Source: F1-20-MAGs119 sp041164425 (GTDB taxonomy: Bacteria; Actinomycetota; Acidimicrobiia; Acidimicrobiales; Ilumatobacteraceae). From it: DNA of 42,899 nt. The position numbers and the translations under genes are program-made. The DNA is taken from contig JBEAPO010000084.1 in NCBI GenBank assembly GCA_041164425.1, forward strand, positions 1-42,899, read 5' to 3'. Below, piece by piece: positions 15,878 to 24,127 of the stretch; position 1 is the first letter of the stretch; each line of letters begins with the position of its first letter. A model generated the notes under the pieces. The model saw only the letters and a list, made by a program, of their open reading frames with translations, searched no databases and was not told the origin of the DNA.

Positions 15878-15952
15878 GCCCCCGTAGCTCAGCCCGGATA
15901 GAGCAACGGCCTTCTAATCCGTAGCGCGCAGGTTCAAATCCTGCCGGGGGCG
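15878..15952 (+). tRNA. tRNA-Arg(TCT)
   Basis: The acceptor stem GCCCCCG/CGGGGGC (15878-15884 with 15945-15951) is perfect. The D stem is GCTC/GAGC and the T arm is GCAGG-TTCAAAT-CCTGC. The anticodon loop CTTCTAA at 15911-15917 carries TCT (15913-15915), which reads AGA/AGG. The discriminator is G. CCA is not encoded. The anticodon stem ACGGC/TCCGT has a C-U mismatch at the pair next to the loop (31-39). Confidence 0.95.
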
Positions 15953-16011
15953 CAAGTCACACGATGTCGTTGGCACAGCGTTTCACCTGAGTAAATACGA
16001 CTCCCTGCGTC

Positions 16012-16017
16012 TAGCCT
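16012..16017 (+). promoter_or_regulatory. -10 box of carD
   Basis: TAGCCT lies 7 nt before GTG 16025. An alternative upstream pair, TTGGCA (15970) and TAAATA (15992) with a 16-bp spacer, fits the consensus less well. Confidence 0.4.
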
Positions 16018-16024
16018 GAAAGAT

Positions 16025-16687
16025 GTGAATTTCAAGAAGGGCGACACCGTCATCTACCCCCAGCACGGTGCCTGCATCGTTCATGGAATCAAGAAAATGA
16101 AGGCCTTTGGGGCGACCCAGGAATACCTCATCTTGAAAACCGTCATCAACGAGATGACCCTGTCGGTGCCCACCTCGAAGGCGGCCGACGTCGGTGTGCG
16201 TCCTCCCGTGTCGCCCGACGAGCTCGAAGACTTGGTCTCGGTGCTTTCGAAGGCCGACCCGCGCGTGCCGTCGAACTGGTCGCGCCGTTTCAAGAACCAC
16301 CAGGAAAAGTTGAAGAGCGGCGACGTCTACCAAGTCGCCGAAGTCGTGCGTAACCTCGCCGCGCGCAACCGCGACGCCTCGTTGTCGGCGGCCGAGCGCA
16401 CCATGTACGACCGCGCGCGCATCAACCTGATCTCTGAAATCGCTCCGGCCCTCAAGGTCTCCACCGAAGAGGCCGAGGCGTTCCTCGACGAAGCCCTTGC
16501 CAAAGGGGTGTTGAAGCCGGCGAAGGCCAAGAAGGCCGCCGCTCCTGCGGCAACGCCCGCCGCTGACAAATCTGACGACGTCGACGATGCCCCGGTGGCA
16601 AAGGCCCCGGCGAAGAAGGCCGCCGCCACAGCTGGCAGCAAGCCGGCAGCGAAGTCGAAGGCACCGGCAAAGTCGGCCGGCAAGTAA
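16025..16687 (+). CDS. carD: CarD family RNA polymerase-binding regulator with basic tail
   Basis: CarD binds the RNA polymerase beta subunit and stabilises open complexes at many promoters, including rRNA promoters. The N-terminal Tudor-like RNAP-interaction domain (about 1-60) opens with FKKGDTVIYPQHGACIVHGI. The helical DNA-binding domain follows (about 70-160) with NWSRRFKNHQEKLKSGD. Mycobacterial CarD ends near 162 aa, but this protein has 220 aa. The extra 55 residues are almost only Lys, Ala, Pro and Ser (KPAKAKKAAAPAA and AKAPAKKAAATAG), like a histone H1 tail. The start is GTG 16025; the ATG two bases earlier runs straight into TGA. Confidence 0.93.
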   Translation: MNFKKGDTVIYPQHGACIVHGIKKMKAFGATQEYLILKTVINEMTLSVPTSKAADVGVRPPVSPDELEDLVSVLSKADPRVPSNWSRRFKNHQEKLKSGDVYQVAEVVRNLAARNRDASLSAAERTMYDRARINLISEIAPALKVSTEEAEAFLDEALAKGVLKPAKAKKAAAPAATPAADKSDDVDDAPVAKAPAKKAAATAGSKPAAKSKAPAKSAGK

Positions 16688-16751
16688 TCCGGCAACACGG
16701 CCCGAGCCAACTCTCGTACGATTCCGTCCTACGGATCACGACTGCGAGGGG

Positions 16752-18125
16752 ATGAAAGTGTCAGGAACAGCACTCGACAGGGAGGCATTGACTGCTCTCA
16801 TCGAATCGGGTGACATCGACACCGTCGTCATGGCGTTTCCCGACCTGTTCGGCAGGTTGGTCGGCAAGCGAGCCACCGGTCGATTCTTTCTCGAGCACGT
16901 GGCCGAGCATGGCACGGAGAACTGCGACTACCTCATTGCATGCGACATAGCGAACAACCCCGTTCCGGGCTATCGCTTCGCCAGTTACGACCAGGGGTAC
17001 GGCGACATGCTGGCACGTGCCGACTGGAACGCGGCATGGCGTGTGCCGTGGGTCGACAAGACTGCACTCGTCATTTGCGATGTCTTCGACGTCGAGAGTG
17101 GGAAGTTGATCGACGAGGCACCGAGGTCGATTCTTCGTGCCCAGGTCGACGCCGCTGCGCGGATGGGTTACCGATCGATGATCGGCAGTGAAATCGAGTT
17201 TTTCCTTTTCGACACCACGTACTCGGCGGCACATGCATCGGGCTACCGCGACCTCGCGCCGTCAGGTGACTGGGTGCAGGACTATCACGTGGTGCAGACG
17301 ACACGTGATGAACCGGTGATCGGTGCAATCCGCCGAGGTCTCGAGACGGCCGGTGTTCCGGTCGAGTTCACCAAGGGCGAAGCCGGTCGCGGCCAGCACG
17401 AGATCAACCTCGACTACACCGACGCCCTCGCTATGGCCGACCGCAACGTTCTGTACAAGACCGCGGCGAAGGAAATCGCCGCGCAGCACGGCAAGTCAGC
17501 GACATTCATGGCCAAATACGACTTTGCCGAAACCGGTTCGTCGTGTCATGTGCACAGCAGCCTGTGGTCGTCCGATGGTTCGCGCGCGATGTTCCACGAC
17601 GAATCGGGGCAGGGCCCGAGTCAACTTTTCCGCCACTACCTCGCCGGTCTCTTGGCCACAGCACGTGAGTTTTCGTTGTTGTGGGCACCAACGGTGAATT
17701 CGTACAAGCGATTCCAGCCCGGATCATGGGCGCCGACTGGGGTGGCGTGGGGCGTCGACAACCGAACGCTCGGCTTTCGGCAGGTGGGGCACGGTTCGTC
17801 GCTACGTATCGAGAACCGTGTGCCCGGCGCCGACGCGAACAGCTACCTGGCTTTTGCGGGCGTGTTGGGCGGCGGTCTCTACGGCATTCGCCATGAACTC
17901 CCGCTCGGTGATGCGTTCGTCGGCAATGGCTACGAGGCCGAACTGCCGCGCATTCCGTCGAGCATCGTCGAGGCAATCGACCTGTGGAGAGCCAGTTCTG
18001 CCGCGCGCGAAGTGTTCGGCGACGAAGTGCACCACCACGTTCTCGTCATGGCTGAGGCCGAGTGGCAGGCATTCAACAACACCGTCACCGACTGGGAACG
18101 ACGTCGGTACTTCGAACTCATCTAG
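16752..18125 (+). CDS. Glutamine synthetase family protein (PuuA-like gamma-glutamyl amide ligase)
   Basis: A 457-aa enzyme of the glutamine synthetase fold. It has the catalytic stretch GSEIEFFLFD (about 145-154), GQHEINLDYTDAL (about 215-227), NSYKRFQPGSWAP (about 316-328) and RIENRVPGADANSYLA (about 352-367). The sequence after RIENR, together with the flexible length, resembles gamma-glutamyl-putrescine synthetase (PuuA) and other ligases that glutamylate amines, not the housekeeping GlnA. The amine substrate is unknown. ATG 16752 directly touches GAGGGG; GTG 16758 has better ribosome-site spacing and is an alternative start. The SDR gene 23 nt downstream is probably cotranscribed. Confidence 0.85.
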   Translation: MKVSGTALDREALTALIESGDIDTVVMAFPDLFGRLVGKRATGRFFLEHVAEHGTENCDYLIACDIANNPVPGYRFASYDQGYGDMLARADWNAAWRVPWVDKTALVICDVFDVESGKLIDEAPRSILRAQVDAAARMGYRSMIGSEIEFFLFDTTYSAAHASGYRDLAPSGDWVQDYHVVQTTRDEPVIGAIRRGLETAGVPVEFTKGEAGRGQHEINLDYTDALAMADRNVLYKTAAKEIAAQHGKSATFMAKYDFAETGSSCHVHSSLWSSDGSRAMFHDESGQGPSQLFRHYLAGLLATAREFSLLWAPTVNSYKRFQPGSWAPTGVAWGVDNRTLGFRQVGHGSSLRIENRVPGADANSYLAFAGVLGGGLYGIRHELPLGDAFVGNGYEAELPRIPSSIVEAIDLWRASSAAREVFGDEVHHHVLVMAEAEWQAFNNTVTDWERRRYFELI

Positions 18126-18148
18126 TAAGAGTTGAAAGCGAAACATCA

Positions 18149-18922
18149 ATGGAACGTCTCACCGGCAAGGTCACACTCATCACCGGCGCGGCGTCGGGTC
18201 TCGGTCGTGTGGCGGCTGAAATCTTCGCGCGTGAGGGGGCAAGTGTCGTCGTGGCCGATGTTGTCGACGGGTCCGCTGCCGTTGAGGGCATACGCTCCGG
18301 GGGCGGCATTGCCTCGTTCGTGCATTGCGACGTCACCGATGAAGCAAGCGTGACCGCGGCGGTTCGCCATGCCGTCGACACCCACGGATCGCTTGACGTG
18401 ATGTACAACAACGCAGGCGTCATGTTGGCCGACGACGATGATCCGGTCGCCACACCGCTCGTCACCTACGAACGAACGATGGACATCAACGTGAAGGGGG
18501 TGCTTCTCGGGTGTCGTGCGGCCATCCCCGTGATGCAGGCGCAGGGCAGTGGGTCGATCATCAATGTCGCTTCGTTCGTGGCCCACATGGGAGCCGCAAC
18601 GCCGCAGGTGGCGTACACCGCGTCGAAGGGTGCGGTACTCGCGATGACCCGTGAGATTGCGGTCATCTACGCCCGCCAGGGCATACGTGCGAATGCATTG
18701 TGCCCGGGGCCCGTCATGACGCCCCTGCTCGCCAAGTTTCTCGCCGACGACGCGAAACGTGAACGGCGCCTCGTGCACATCCCGATGGGTCGATTCGGCG
18801 CGCCCGAGGAAATCGCCAAAGGGGCGCTGTTTCTCGCTTCGGATGACTCCTCGTGGATGACGGGCCAGTCGCTCATCATCGACGGCGGCATCACGGCTGC
18901 GTACGTCACCCCCGAGGGCTGA
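18149..18922 (+). CDS. Short-chain dehydrogenase/reductase (classical SDR)
   Basis: A 257-aa classical SDR oxidoreductase. The NAD(P)-binding TGAASGLG is at 13-20 and NNAG is near 90. The catalytic Ser lies in INVASF, and the Tyr-Lys pair is YTASK. The C-terminal region WMTGQSLIIDGGIT is standard for the 3-oxoacyl-ACP reductase/glucose-dehydrogenase-like branch. ATG 18149 follows GAAAG. It follows the PuuA-like gene and probably oxidises or reduces an intermediate of the same pathway. The substrate is unknown. It ends 3 nt before the convergent VOC gene. Confidence 0.88.
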   Translation: MERLTGKVTLITGAASGLGRVAAEIFAREGASVVVADVVDGSAAVEGIRSGGGIASFVHCDVTDEASVTAAVRHAVDTHGSLDVMYNNAGVMLADDDDPVATPLVTYERTMDINVKGVLLGCRAAIPVMQAQGSGSIINVASFVAHMGAATPQVAYTASKGAVLAMTREIAVIYARQGIRANALCPGPVMTPLLAKFLADDAKRERRLVHIPMGRFGAPEEIAKGALFLASDDSSWMTGQSLIIDGGITAAYVTPEG

Positions 18923-18925
18923 CCC

Positions 18926-19447
18926 TCATCGGCGAGTGATGTCACGCACCGGGTCGCTGCCGTCCCAGTCATCGTGGGCTGCGCGCACCATCGCGTAGAA
19001 GCCCAGTAGTCCGGGACTCGACTCGTAGAGCTCCCAGTAGTGACCGTGGCGGGCGACGTCATCGATGAACACGAATGTCGTGGCACCCGCCTTCGCGCTC
19101 TGTGCGAGTGCGAGACCCATTGACGCAGCTGTGTCGAGGGCGCGGTCGAGATCGGGCACGATGCACGCCATGTGATGCAGTCCGCCTTCACCGGCTGCAA
19201 ACCTTTCACGCACCGCGGTCATGTCGTCGTTGTGCTGGCAGAACAGTTCGACCATGATCGATCCCCACCAGCCGTACGCGGACGTGTGATCGAAGACCGA
19301 GGGACGACCGCGGTGCTCTACGTCGCTGACCGCTATGTGGCGGTTCAAGAAGAAGGGTCCCGCCCCGAAGTCGCGTGCCCACGCGTGCGCCGCAGCCTCG
19401 GGGTCGTCGACGACGTAGGCGATCTGGACCGCCGGGCCGAAGATCAT
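18926..19447 (-). CDS. VOC superfamily (glyoxalase/methylmalonyl-CoA epimerase-like) protein
   Basis: A 173-aa protein with two vicinal-oxygen-chelate babbab modules. The first opens with VQIAYVVDDPEAAAHAWARDFG and has the strand IMVELFCQ. The second opens with LHHMACIVPDLDRALD and ends with YWELYE. Potential metal ligands are the first-module Gln of VQIAYVV, E of VELF, H of LHHMA and E of WELYE. VOC enzymes include glyoxalases, epimerases and ring-cleaving dioxygenases, and the sequence does not choose among them. It is transcribed away from the HIBADH-like gene across a 76-nt gap. Confidence 0.8.
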   Translation of the reverse strand: MIFGPAVQIAYVVDDPEAAAHAWARDFGAGPFFLNRHIAVSDVEHRGRPSVFDHTSAYGWWGSIMVELFCQHNDDMTAVRERFAAGEGGLHHMACIVPDLDRALDTAASMGLALAQSAKAGATTFVFIDDVARHGHYWELYESSPGLLGFYAMVRAAHDDWDGSDPVRDITRR

Positions 19448-19523
19448 GCGAATCTCACGACGATTCCACAGGCCACGTCGTCACTCTAGATGTGTTCCGT
19501 GGGTGGTCTGTCAGACTGTCGAC

Positions 19524-20390
19524 ATGACGCGTGTGGGATTCGTAGGTCTCGGTGTGATGGGCTACCCGATGGCAGGGCACTTGGTGAAGGCCGGTCACGA
19601 GGTGTCCGTCTACAACCGATCGGCCGAGAGGGCCGCGAAGTGGGCAGCTCAACACGGCGGCCGCGCATTGTCGACTCCTCGCGAGGTGGCGGCGGCCAGC
19701 GACATTGTGATGGTGTGCGTCGGTAACGATGACGACGTGAGAAGTGTCGTCAACGGACCCGACGGCGTGCTCGCCGGTCTCGCAAAGGGAAGCGTCCTCG
19801 TCGACCACACCACCACGTCGGCGACGCTTGCGCGCGAGATCGCGGCTGCAGCGAATGCTGCTGGTGTGGGTTTCGTCGATGCGCCCGTGTCGGGCGGTCA
19901 GGCGGGCGCCGAGAACGGGGTTCTCACAGTGATGTGTGGCGCCGACGACGAAGCCGTGTACGGGCGCGCCCGCGAGGCCGTGATGGCGTACGCGCGAGCC
20001 TGCGAACGGCTCGGCGGTGCGGGTAGTGGGCAGCTTGCGAAGATGGTGAACCAGATCTGCATTGCGGGCATCGTCCAGGGCCTGTCTGAAGGCGTCAACT
20101 TCGCGCAGCGCGCAGGGCTCGACGTCGAGCAACTGATCGGCGTGATCTCGCAGGGCGCTGCCGGTTCGTGGCAGATGGTGAACCGTTCATCGACGATGTC
20201 CAGGAACGAATTCGATTTTGGATTCGCGGTCGAGTGGATGCGCAAGGACCTCGGCTTCTGCCTTGACGAAGCACGACGCAACGGCGCGAAATTGCCGGTC
20301 ACCGAACTGGTTGACGGCTTCTATGCCGAGGTCGAAGCGATGGGTGGTCGCCGCTGGGATACCAGCAGCCTCATCGCCCGATTGCGCTAG
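19524..20390 (+). CDS. NAD-binding 3-hydroxyisobutyrate dehydrogenase-like enzyme
   Basis: A 288-aa beta-hydroxyacid dehydrogenase. The Rossmann motif GFVGLGVMGYPMA is at 5-17, the substrate-binding DAPVSGG at 119-125, and the catalytic lysine K173 in GSGQLAKMVNQ. It would oxidise a beta-hydroxy acid such as 3-hydroxyisobutyrate, glycerate or a relative to its semialdehyde. ATG 19524 is chosen by family alignment; the region upstream has CAGACT at 6 nt, a weak match to the -10 pattern. Its TAG stop shares the palindrome CTAG with the stop of the convergent SDR gene. Confidence 0.88.
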   Translation: MTRVGFVGLGVMGYPMAGHLVKAGHEVSVYNRSAERAAKWAAQHGGRALSTPREVAAASDIVMVCVGNDDDVRSVVNGPDGVLAGLAKGSVLVDHTTTSATLAREIAAAANAAGVGFVDAPVSGGQAGAENGVLTVMCGADDEAVYGRAREAVMAYARACERLGGAGSGQLAKMVNQICIAGIVQGLSEGVNFAQRAGLDVEQLIGVISQGAAGSWQMVNRSSTMSRNEFDFGFAVEWMRKDLGFCLDEARRNGAKLPVTELVDGFYAEVEAMGGRRWDTSSLIARLR

Positions 20391-21124
20391 CCGAGCGTCG
20401 GCTCGGGAAGGCGGCTGATGGGTTGGCCGGGAAACACCACCCAGTGCGCGGCCGGGACTCGCTCGGCGATCGCCATCTGTGCCGCCTCGACGACGTGGTC
20501 GACGGTGAGAACGTCGAATCCCGTTTCGCGGATCTGGGCCTGTTGTTCCTTCGGCACGAGCGGCGTATCGACGAAGAAGGGGCAGATGGCCGACAGGCAC
20601 ACACCGCGTTCGAAGAGTGCAGGTGCAAGTGATTTCACGAAGCCACTGACGGCGTGTTTGCTGAGCCCATAGATGGGGTCGGGCGGGATGGGGTAGATGC
20701 TTGCCATCGAGGCAGTGACGACGATGTCGCCCGATCCACGCGTGACCATCGCGGGTGCGAGATGCGCAACCCCGAAGACGACGCCGTCGACGTTCACACC
20801 GAGTGTGCGGCGGTACGCGGCGAAGTCGAACGACGTGAAAGGTGACGAGTCAGGATTGCCGAAGATGAGGTCCCCCGTTGCGACGCCGGCGTTCAAGAAG
20901 ACGACATCGAACGCGGCGTTTTTGGCAACGAAGGTTTTCCATTCGGCCTCGTCGCGCACGTCGAGATGGGCGAAGTTGCAGCCGAGTTCGCCGGCGAGCA
21001 CCTGACCGGCGTGGTCGTTCACGTCGGTGATGGTGACGTCGTGGCCGAGGTTCGCCCAGTGCCGGGCGATCCCGGCCCCGATACCACTCGCGCCGCCCGT
21101 GACGAGGATTCGCGAAGTGCTCAT
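20387..21124 (-). CDS. Short-chain dehydrogenase/reductase
   Basis: A 245-aa SDR. It has VTGGASGIGAG near the N-terminus, LDVRDEAEW and FLNAGVA (a variant of NNAG), the Ser in VTASMAS, and the catalytic YGLSK. The C-terminal region CPFFVDTPL matches SDRs acting on lipid or alcohol substrates. Its ATG overlaps the TGA of the upstream aminotransferase (ATGA), with GAGGAA as ribosome site, so the two form an operon. A pathway in which transamination yields an aldehyde or ketone and the SDR reduces it is possible. Confidence 0.85.
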   Translation of the reverse strand: MSTSRILVTGGASGIGAGIARHWANLGHDVTITDVNDHAGQVLAGELGCNFAHLDVRDEAEWKTFVAKNAAFDVVFLNAGVATGDLIFGNPDSSPFTSFDFAAYRRTLGVNVDGVVFGVAHLAPAMVTRGSGDIVVTASMASIYPIPPDPIYGLSKHAVSGFVKSLAPALFERGVCLSAICPFFVDTPLVPKEQQAQIRETGFDVLTVDHVVEAAQMAIAERVPAAHWVVFPGQPISRLPEPTLG

Positions 21125-22380
21125 TTCCTCGCCTGCCCAGCCTCGGCTGCAACTGCGGCGGTGGTCGTGGCAAAGACGTCGATCAGGCGGTCGAGTTCGT
21201 CGTCGGTGATGACCAACGGAGGGCAGAACGAGTTCGTGTCGGTGTTGAGGGCACGTGTGATTGCCCCCGAACCCAGCATGCGGTCACGCACGACAAATGG
21301 GTCGACTCCCGGTTTGTGGGCCGCTGCCCAGACCGCGACGCGACCACGTGCATGGTCGATCATTCCGTCGGCGGCGAGAGCGCCGAGACCCGACTCGAGC
21401 CGTCGACCGATGTGAACGGCCCGCTCGAGGAGGCCCTCGCGCTCGATGATGTCGAGGTTCGCCATCGCTGCTGCACACGCGGTTGCATGACCCGAGTACG
21501 TGTAGCCGTGTCGAAGGAGAAAACCAGAGTCCGACTCGAGTGGATCACACACCGTTCGCGCGAGGATGACACCGCCGAGCGGTTGATATCCCGACGTGAC
21601 TGCCTTGGCGAACGTGAGGAGGTCGGGTGTCACCCCGAAGTGCTGCGCACCGAACCAGGTGCCGAGCCGGCCGAAACCCGTGATGACCTCGTCGAAGATG
21701 AGGTAGGCGCCGTGCTGGTCACACAGACGGCGCAGGTGCTGAAGGTAGTCGTCGGTCGGTGGGTAGACACCACCCGCGCCCTGTACCGGTTCACTGATCA
21801 CGGCGGCCAAGCGTTCGGAATTTTCCGACATCACCTTCGCGAGGCCCTCGATGTCGTCGGGTTCGACGTGCAACACGTCGCCGACGAGCGGACCGTAACC
21901 CGCACGGTTCGGGGGGATGCCCTGCGCACTGGTGCCGCCGTAGTTGGTGCCGTGGTAGCCGCGACCGCGCGAGATGATGAGCGTGCGTTCCGGGCGCCCC
22001 GCCTGCACGTGAGCGAGACGCGCCAACTTCATCGCCGAGTCGACGGCTTCCGACCCGCTGTTGCAGAGAAAGACGCGCGCATCACGGATGGGTGACAGGT
22101 CGGCGATGCGTTCACAGAGTTCGTCGGCGACGCGCGTGGTGAAGGGGTCGAATGCCGAGTACGCCTCGATGGTGCCGACCTGCCGCGCGATTGCTTCGGC
22201 CATGTCGCGGCGACCGTGGCCGACGGCGCAATACCAGAGGCTTGCCATCCCGTCGATGTACTCGTTCCCGTCGACGTCATAGATGCGCGCACCCTCGCCC
22301 CGCGCAACCGTGATGAACCGTTCGCGTGTGGGCTTGGCGAAGGGGTGCAGGAAGCGGGGAAGGACTTGCGGCTGGGGCAT
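21121..22380 (-). CDS. Class III (omega) aminotransferase, PLP-dependent
   Basis: A 419-aa fold-type I enzyme that moves an amino group, usually a terminal one, to a keto acid such as pyruvate. It has CNSGSEAVDSAMKLAR (106-121) and GYHGTNYGG (141-149). The PLP-binding D230 lies in FDEVITGFGRLG, and the Schiff-base lysine is K259 in TFAKAVTSGYQPLG. It is similar to beta-alanine:pyruvate or polyamine transaminases. Its start is ATG 22380 with TACCAT six bases upstream. It shares a 33-nt intergenic region with divergent rmlA. Confidence 0.92.
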   Translation of the reverse strand: MPQPQVLPRFLHPFAKPTRERFITVARGEGARIYDVDGNEYIDGMASLWYCAVGHGRRDMAEAIARQVGTIEAYSAFDPFTTRVADELCERIADLSPIRDARVFLCNSGSEAVDSAMKLARLAHVQAGRPERTLIISRGRGYHGTNYGGTSAQGIPPNRAGYGPLVGDVLHVEPDDIEGLAKVMSENSERLAAVISEPVQGAGGVYPPTDDYLQHLRRLCDQHGAYLIFDEVITGFGRLGTWFGAQHFGVTPDLLTFAKAVTSGYQPLGGVILARTVCDPLESDSGFLLRHGYTYSGHATACAAAMANLDIIEREGLLERAVHIGRRLESGLGALAADGMIDHARGRVAVWAAAHKPGVDPFVVRDRMLGSGAITRALNTDTNSFCPPLVITDDELDRLIDVFATTTAAVAAEAGQARK

Positions 22381-22386
22381 GTTCCG

Positions 22387-22392
22387 ATGGTA
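22387..22392 (-). promoter_or_regulatory. -10 box of the aminotransferase operon
   Basis: On the minus strand this reads TACCAT, 6 nt before ATG 22380. It points away from the rmlA -10 box, with only 7 bp between the two boxes. Confidence 0.45.
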
Positions 22393-22399
22393 GGTCGCC

Positions 22400-22405
22400 T
22401 AGGCT
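22400..22405 (+). promoter_or_regulatory. -10 box of the rml operon
   Basis: TAGGCT lies 8 nt before the rmlA ATG at 22414. Any -35 would fall in the start of the divergent aminotransferase gene. Confidence 0.4.
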
Positions 22406-22413
22406 GTCGTGCG

Positions 22414-23499
22414 ATGAAGGGCCTCATTCTCTCGGGTGGCGCGGGCACGCGCCTGCGCCCCATCACCCACACCAGCGCCAAGCAGCTGGTCCCCATCGCC
22501 AACAAGCCGATTCTCTTCTACGGCATCGAGGCGATGGCCGAGGCCGGAATCCGCGAAATCGGCATCATCATCGGCGACACAGGCGACGAGATCCGTGCCG
22601 CGGTGGGCGATGGTTCGCGCTTCGGAGTGAAAGTGACCTACATCCCGCAGGATGCTCCGCTCGGCCTCGCCCATTGTGTGCTCATCGCCAGCGATTTCCT
22701 GGGCGACGACGACTTTGTCATGTATCTGGGCGACAACATGCTCCAGCAGGGTCTCACCGACTTCGTCACGCGGTTCGAGTCGGCGCGCGCAGCGGGCGGC
22801 GCGGGTGCCCCAACCGCCCAGATTCTCCTCTGCGAGGTCGACGACCCCCGCTCGTTCGGCGTCGCCGAAGTCGACGCGAACGGCGAGGTCGTGCGTCTCG
22901 TCGAAAAGCCGAAAGACCCGCCGTCGAATCTCGCGCTCGTCGGTGTGTACTTGTTCGACAAGAACGTCAGCACCGCGGTGAGGTCGATCAAGCCATCGGC
23001 GCGCGGCGAGCTCGAAATCACCGACGCCATCCAGTGGTTGGTCGACAACAAACACCGCGTGCGCCACGAGGTCCTGCGCGGCTGGTGGATCGACACCGGC
23101 AAGAAAGACCCGCTGCTCGAGTGCAATCGGCTCGTTCTCGAGGTTCTCGAGCCACACAGCGATGGCAGCGTCGATTCGTCGTCGCAAATCGAGGGCCGTG
23201 TCGTAATTGAGTCCGGTGCGAAAATCGAAAATTCGCGCATCCGTGGTCCCGTCGTCGTCGGATCCGGCAGCGTCGTACGCAACAGCTACATTGGTCCCTA
23301 CACCTCGGTTGGGAACAACTGCACCGTGGCGAATTCGGAAATCGAGCATTCGGTTCTTCTCGACGGCAGTTCGATCAGCGACATCAATCGCATGTCCGAT
23401 TCGCTGGTCGGTCGCAACGTCACGGTGAAGCGCTCGGCGCAGCGCCCGTCGGCGCTTCGTCTCATGCTGGGCGACGACAGCACCGTGGAAGTCGAATAA
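22414..23499 (+). CDS. rmlA: Glucose-1-phosphate thymidylyltransferase, long form
   Basis: Makes dTDP-glucose from dTTP and glucose 1-phosphate, the first step to dTDP-L-rhamnose. The 361-aa protein starts with the nucleotide-binding MKGLILSGGAGTRLRPITH, followed by KQLVPIANKPILFYGIEAM. YLGDNM carries the catalytic Asp. Residues about 245-361 form hexapeptide-like left-handed helix repeats (IEGRVVIESGAKIENSRI and so on), as in the StrD-type long form of about 355 aa. The short RmlA has about 290 aa. ATG 22414 starts the operon. Confidence 0.93.
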   Translation: MKGLILSGGAGTRLRPITHTSAKQLVPIANKPILFYGIEAMAEAGIREIGIIIGDTGDEIRAAVGDGSRFGVKVTYIPQDAPLGLAHCVLIASDFLGDDDFVMYLGDNMLQQGLTDFVTRFESARAAGGAGAPTAQILLCEVDDPRSFGVAEVDANGEVVRLVEKPKDPPSNLALVGVYLFDKNVSTAVRSIKPSARGELEITDAIQWLVDNKHRVRHEVLRGWWIDTGKKDPLLECNRLVLEVLEPHSDGSVDSSSQIEGRVVIESGAKIENSRIRGPVVVGSGSVVRNSYIGPYTSVGNNCTVANSEIEHSVLLDGSSISDINRMSDSLVGRNVTVKRSAQRPSALRLMLGDDSTVEVE

Positions 23500-23534
23500 C
23501 CCACCCCACAACGAGACACCAACAAGAGGAAGCA

Positions 23535-24101
23535 ATGGCAGTCATCACACCGTCCGACGTCATCAAGGGCGTGCACATCGTCGAACCGGCGATGCACGGC
23601 GACGAACGCGGCTTCTTCATCGAGACCTACCGTCGTGAGTGGTTCCCCCAAGGTCGCGAGATGATCCAGGCCAACCGCGGCGATCGTCAGGCTGGATGTC
23701 TCGTCGGTCTCCACTACCACCTGCACCAGGCCGACTACTGGTACGTGCCGTTCGGCAAGTGCCGCGTGGTGCTGCACGATTTGCGTCAGGGATCGCCCAC
23801 CGACGGCGCGACGCAGGTGATCGATCTCGGCGCGCGCGACGACGGCTCGCACGACCACCGTGGCGTTTTCATTCCGCCGGGCGTGGCGCACGGTTTTGCC
23901 GCCCTCACAAAGATGACCATCACCTACCTCGTCGACGGCTACTACAACCCCTCCGATGAACTCGGTGTGGCATGGAACGACCCGCAGGTGGGCGCCGACT
24001 GGGGGGTCGCCGAACCGCTCTTGTCGAACCGCGACCAGAACAACCCGATGCGTCGCGACATCCAGCCCCAGTGGCAGCCGCACTTCAACCTTCGTCCCTG
24101 A
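23535..24101 (+). CDS. rmlC: dTDP-4-dehydrorhamnose 3,5-epimerase family protein
   Basis: A cupin-fold enzyme of 188 aa placed between rmlA and rmlB, expected to epimerise dTDP-4-keto-6-deoxyglucose at C3 and C5. The catalytic His is H60 in VGLHYHL, and later motifs RGVFIPPGVAHGF and YYNPSDELGVAWND are typical. In well-studied RmlC the first motif is RGLHFQ or similar; here Arg is replaced by Val and Gln by His, and the following strand reads ADYWYV. I believe this is a sequence variant common in actinobacteria, but a different sugar specificity cannot be excluded. AGAGGAAGC gives a good ribosome site before ATG 23535. Confidence 0.82.
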   Translation: MAVITPSDVIKGVHIVEPAMHGDERGFFIETYRREWFPQGREMIQANRGDRQAGCLVGLHYHLHQADYWYVPFGKCRVVLHDLRQGSPTDGATQVIDLGARDDGSHDHRGVFIPPGVAHGFAALTKMTITYLVDGYYNPSDELGVAWNDPQVGADWGVAEPLLSNRDQNNPMRRDIQPQWQPHFNLRP

Positions 24102-24127
24102 TTCGCGCAACAACACGGAGTCCCCTC

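Noticed and set aside
16023..16028. ATG 16023 as carD start
   Set aside because: It is followed directly by TGA in its frame; GTG 16025 is the start of the CarD frame.
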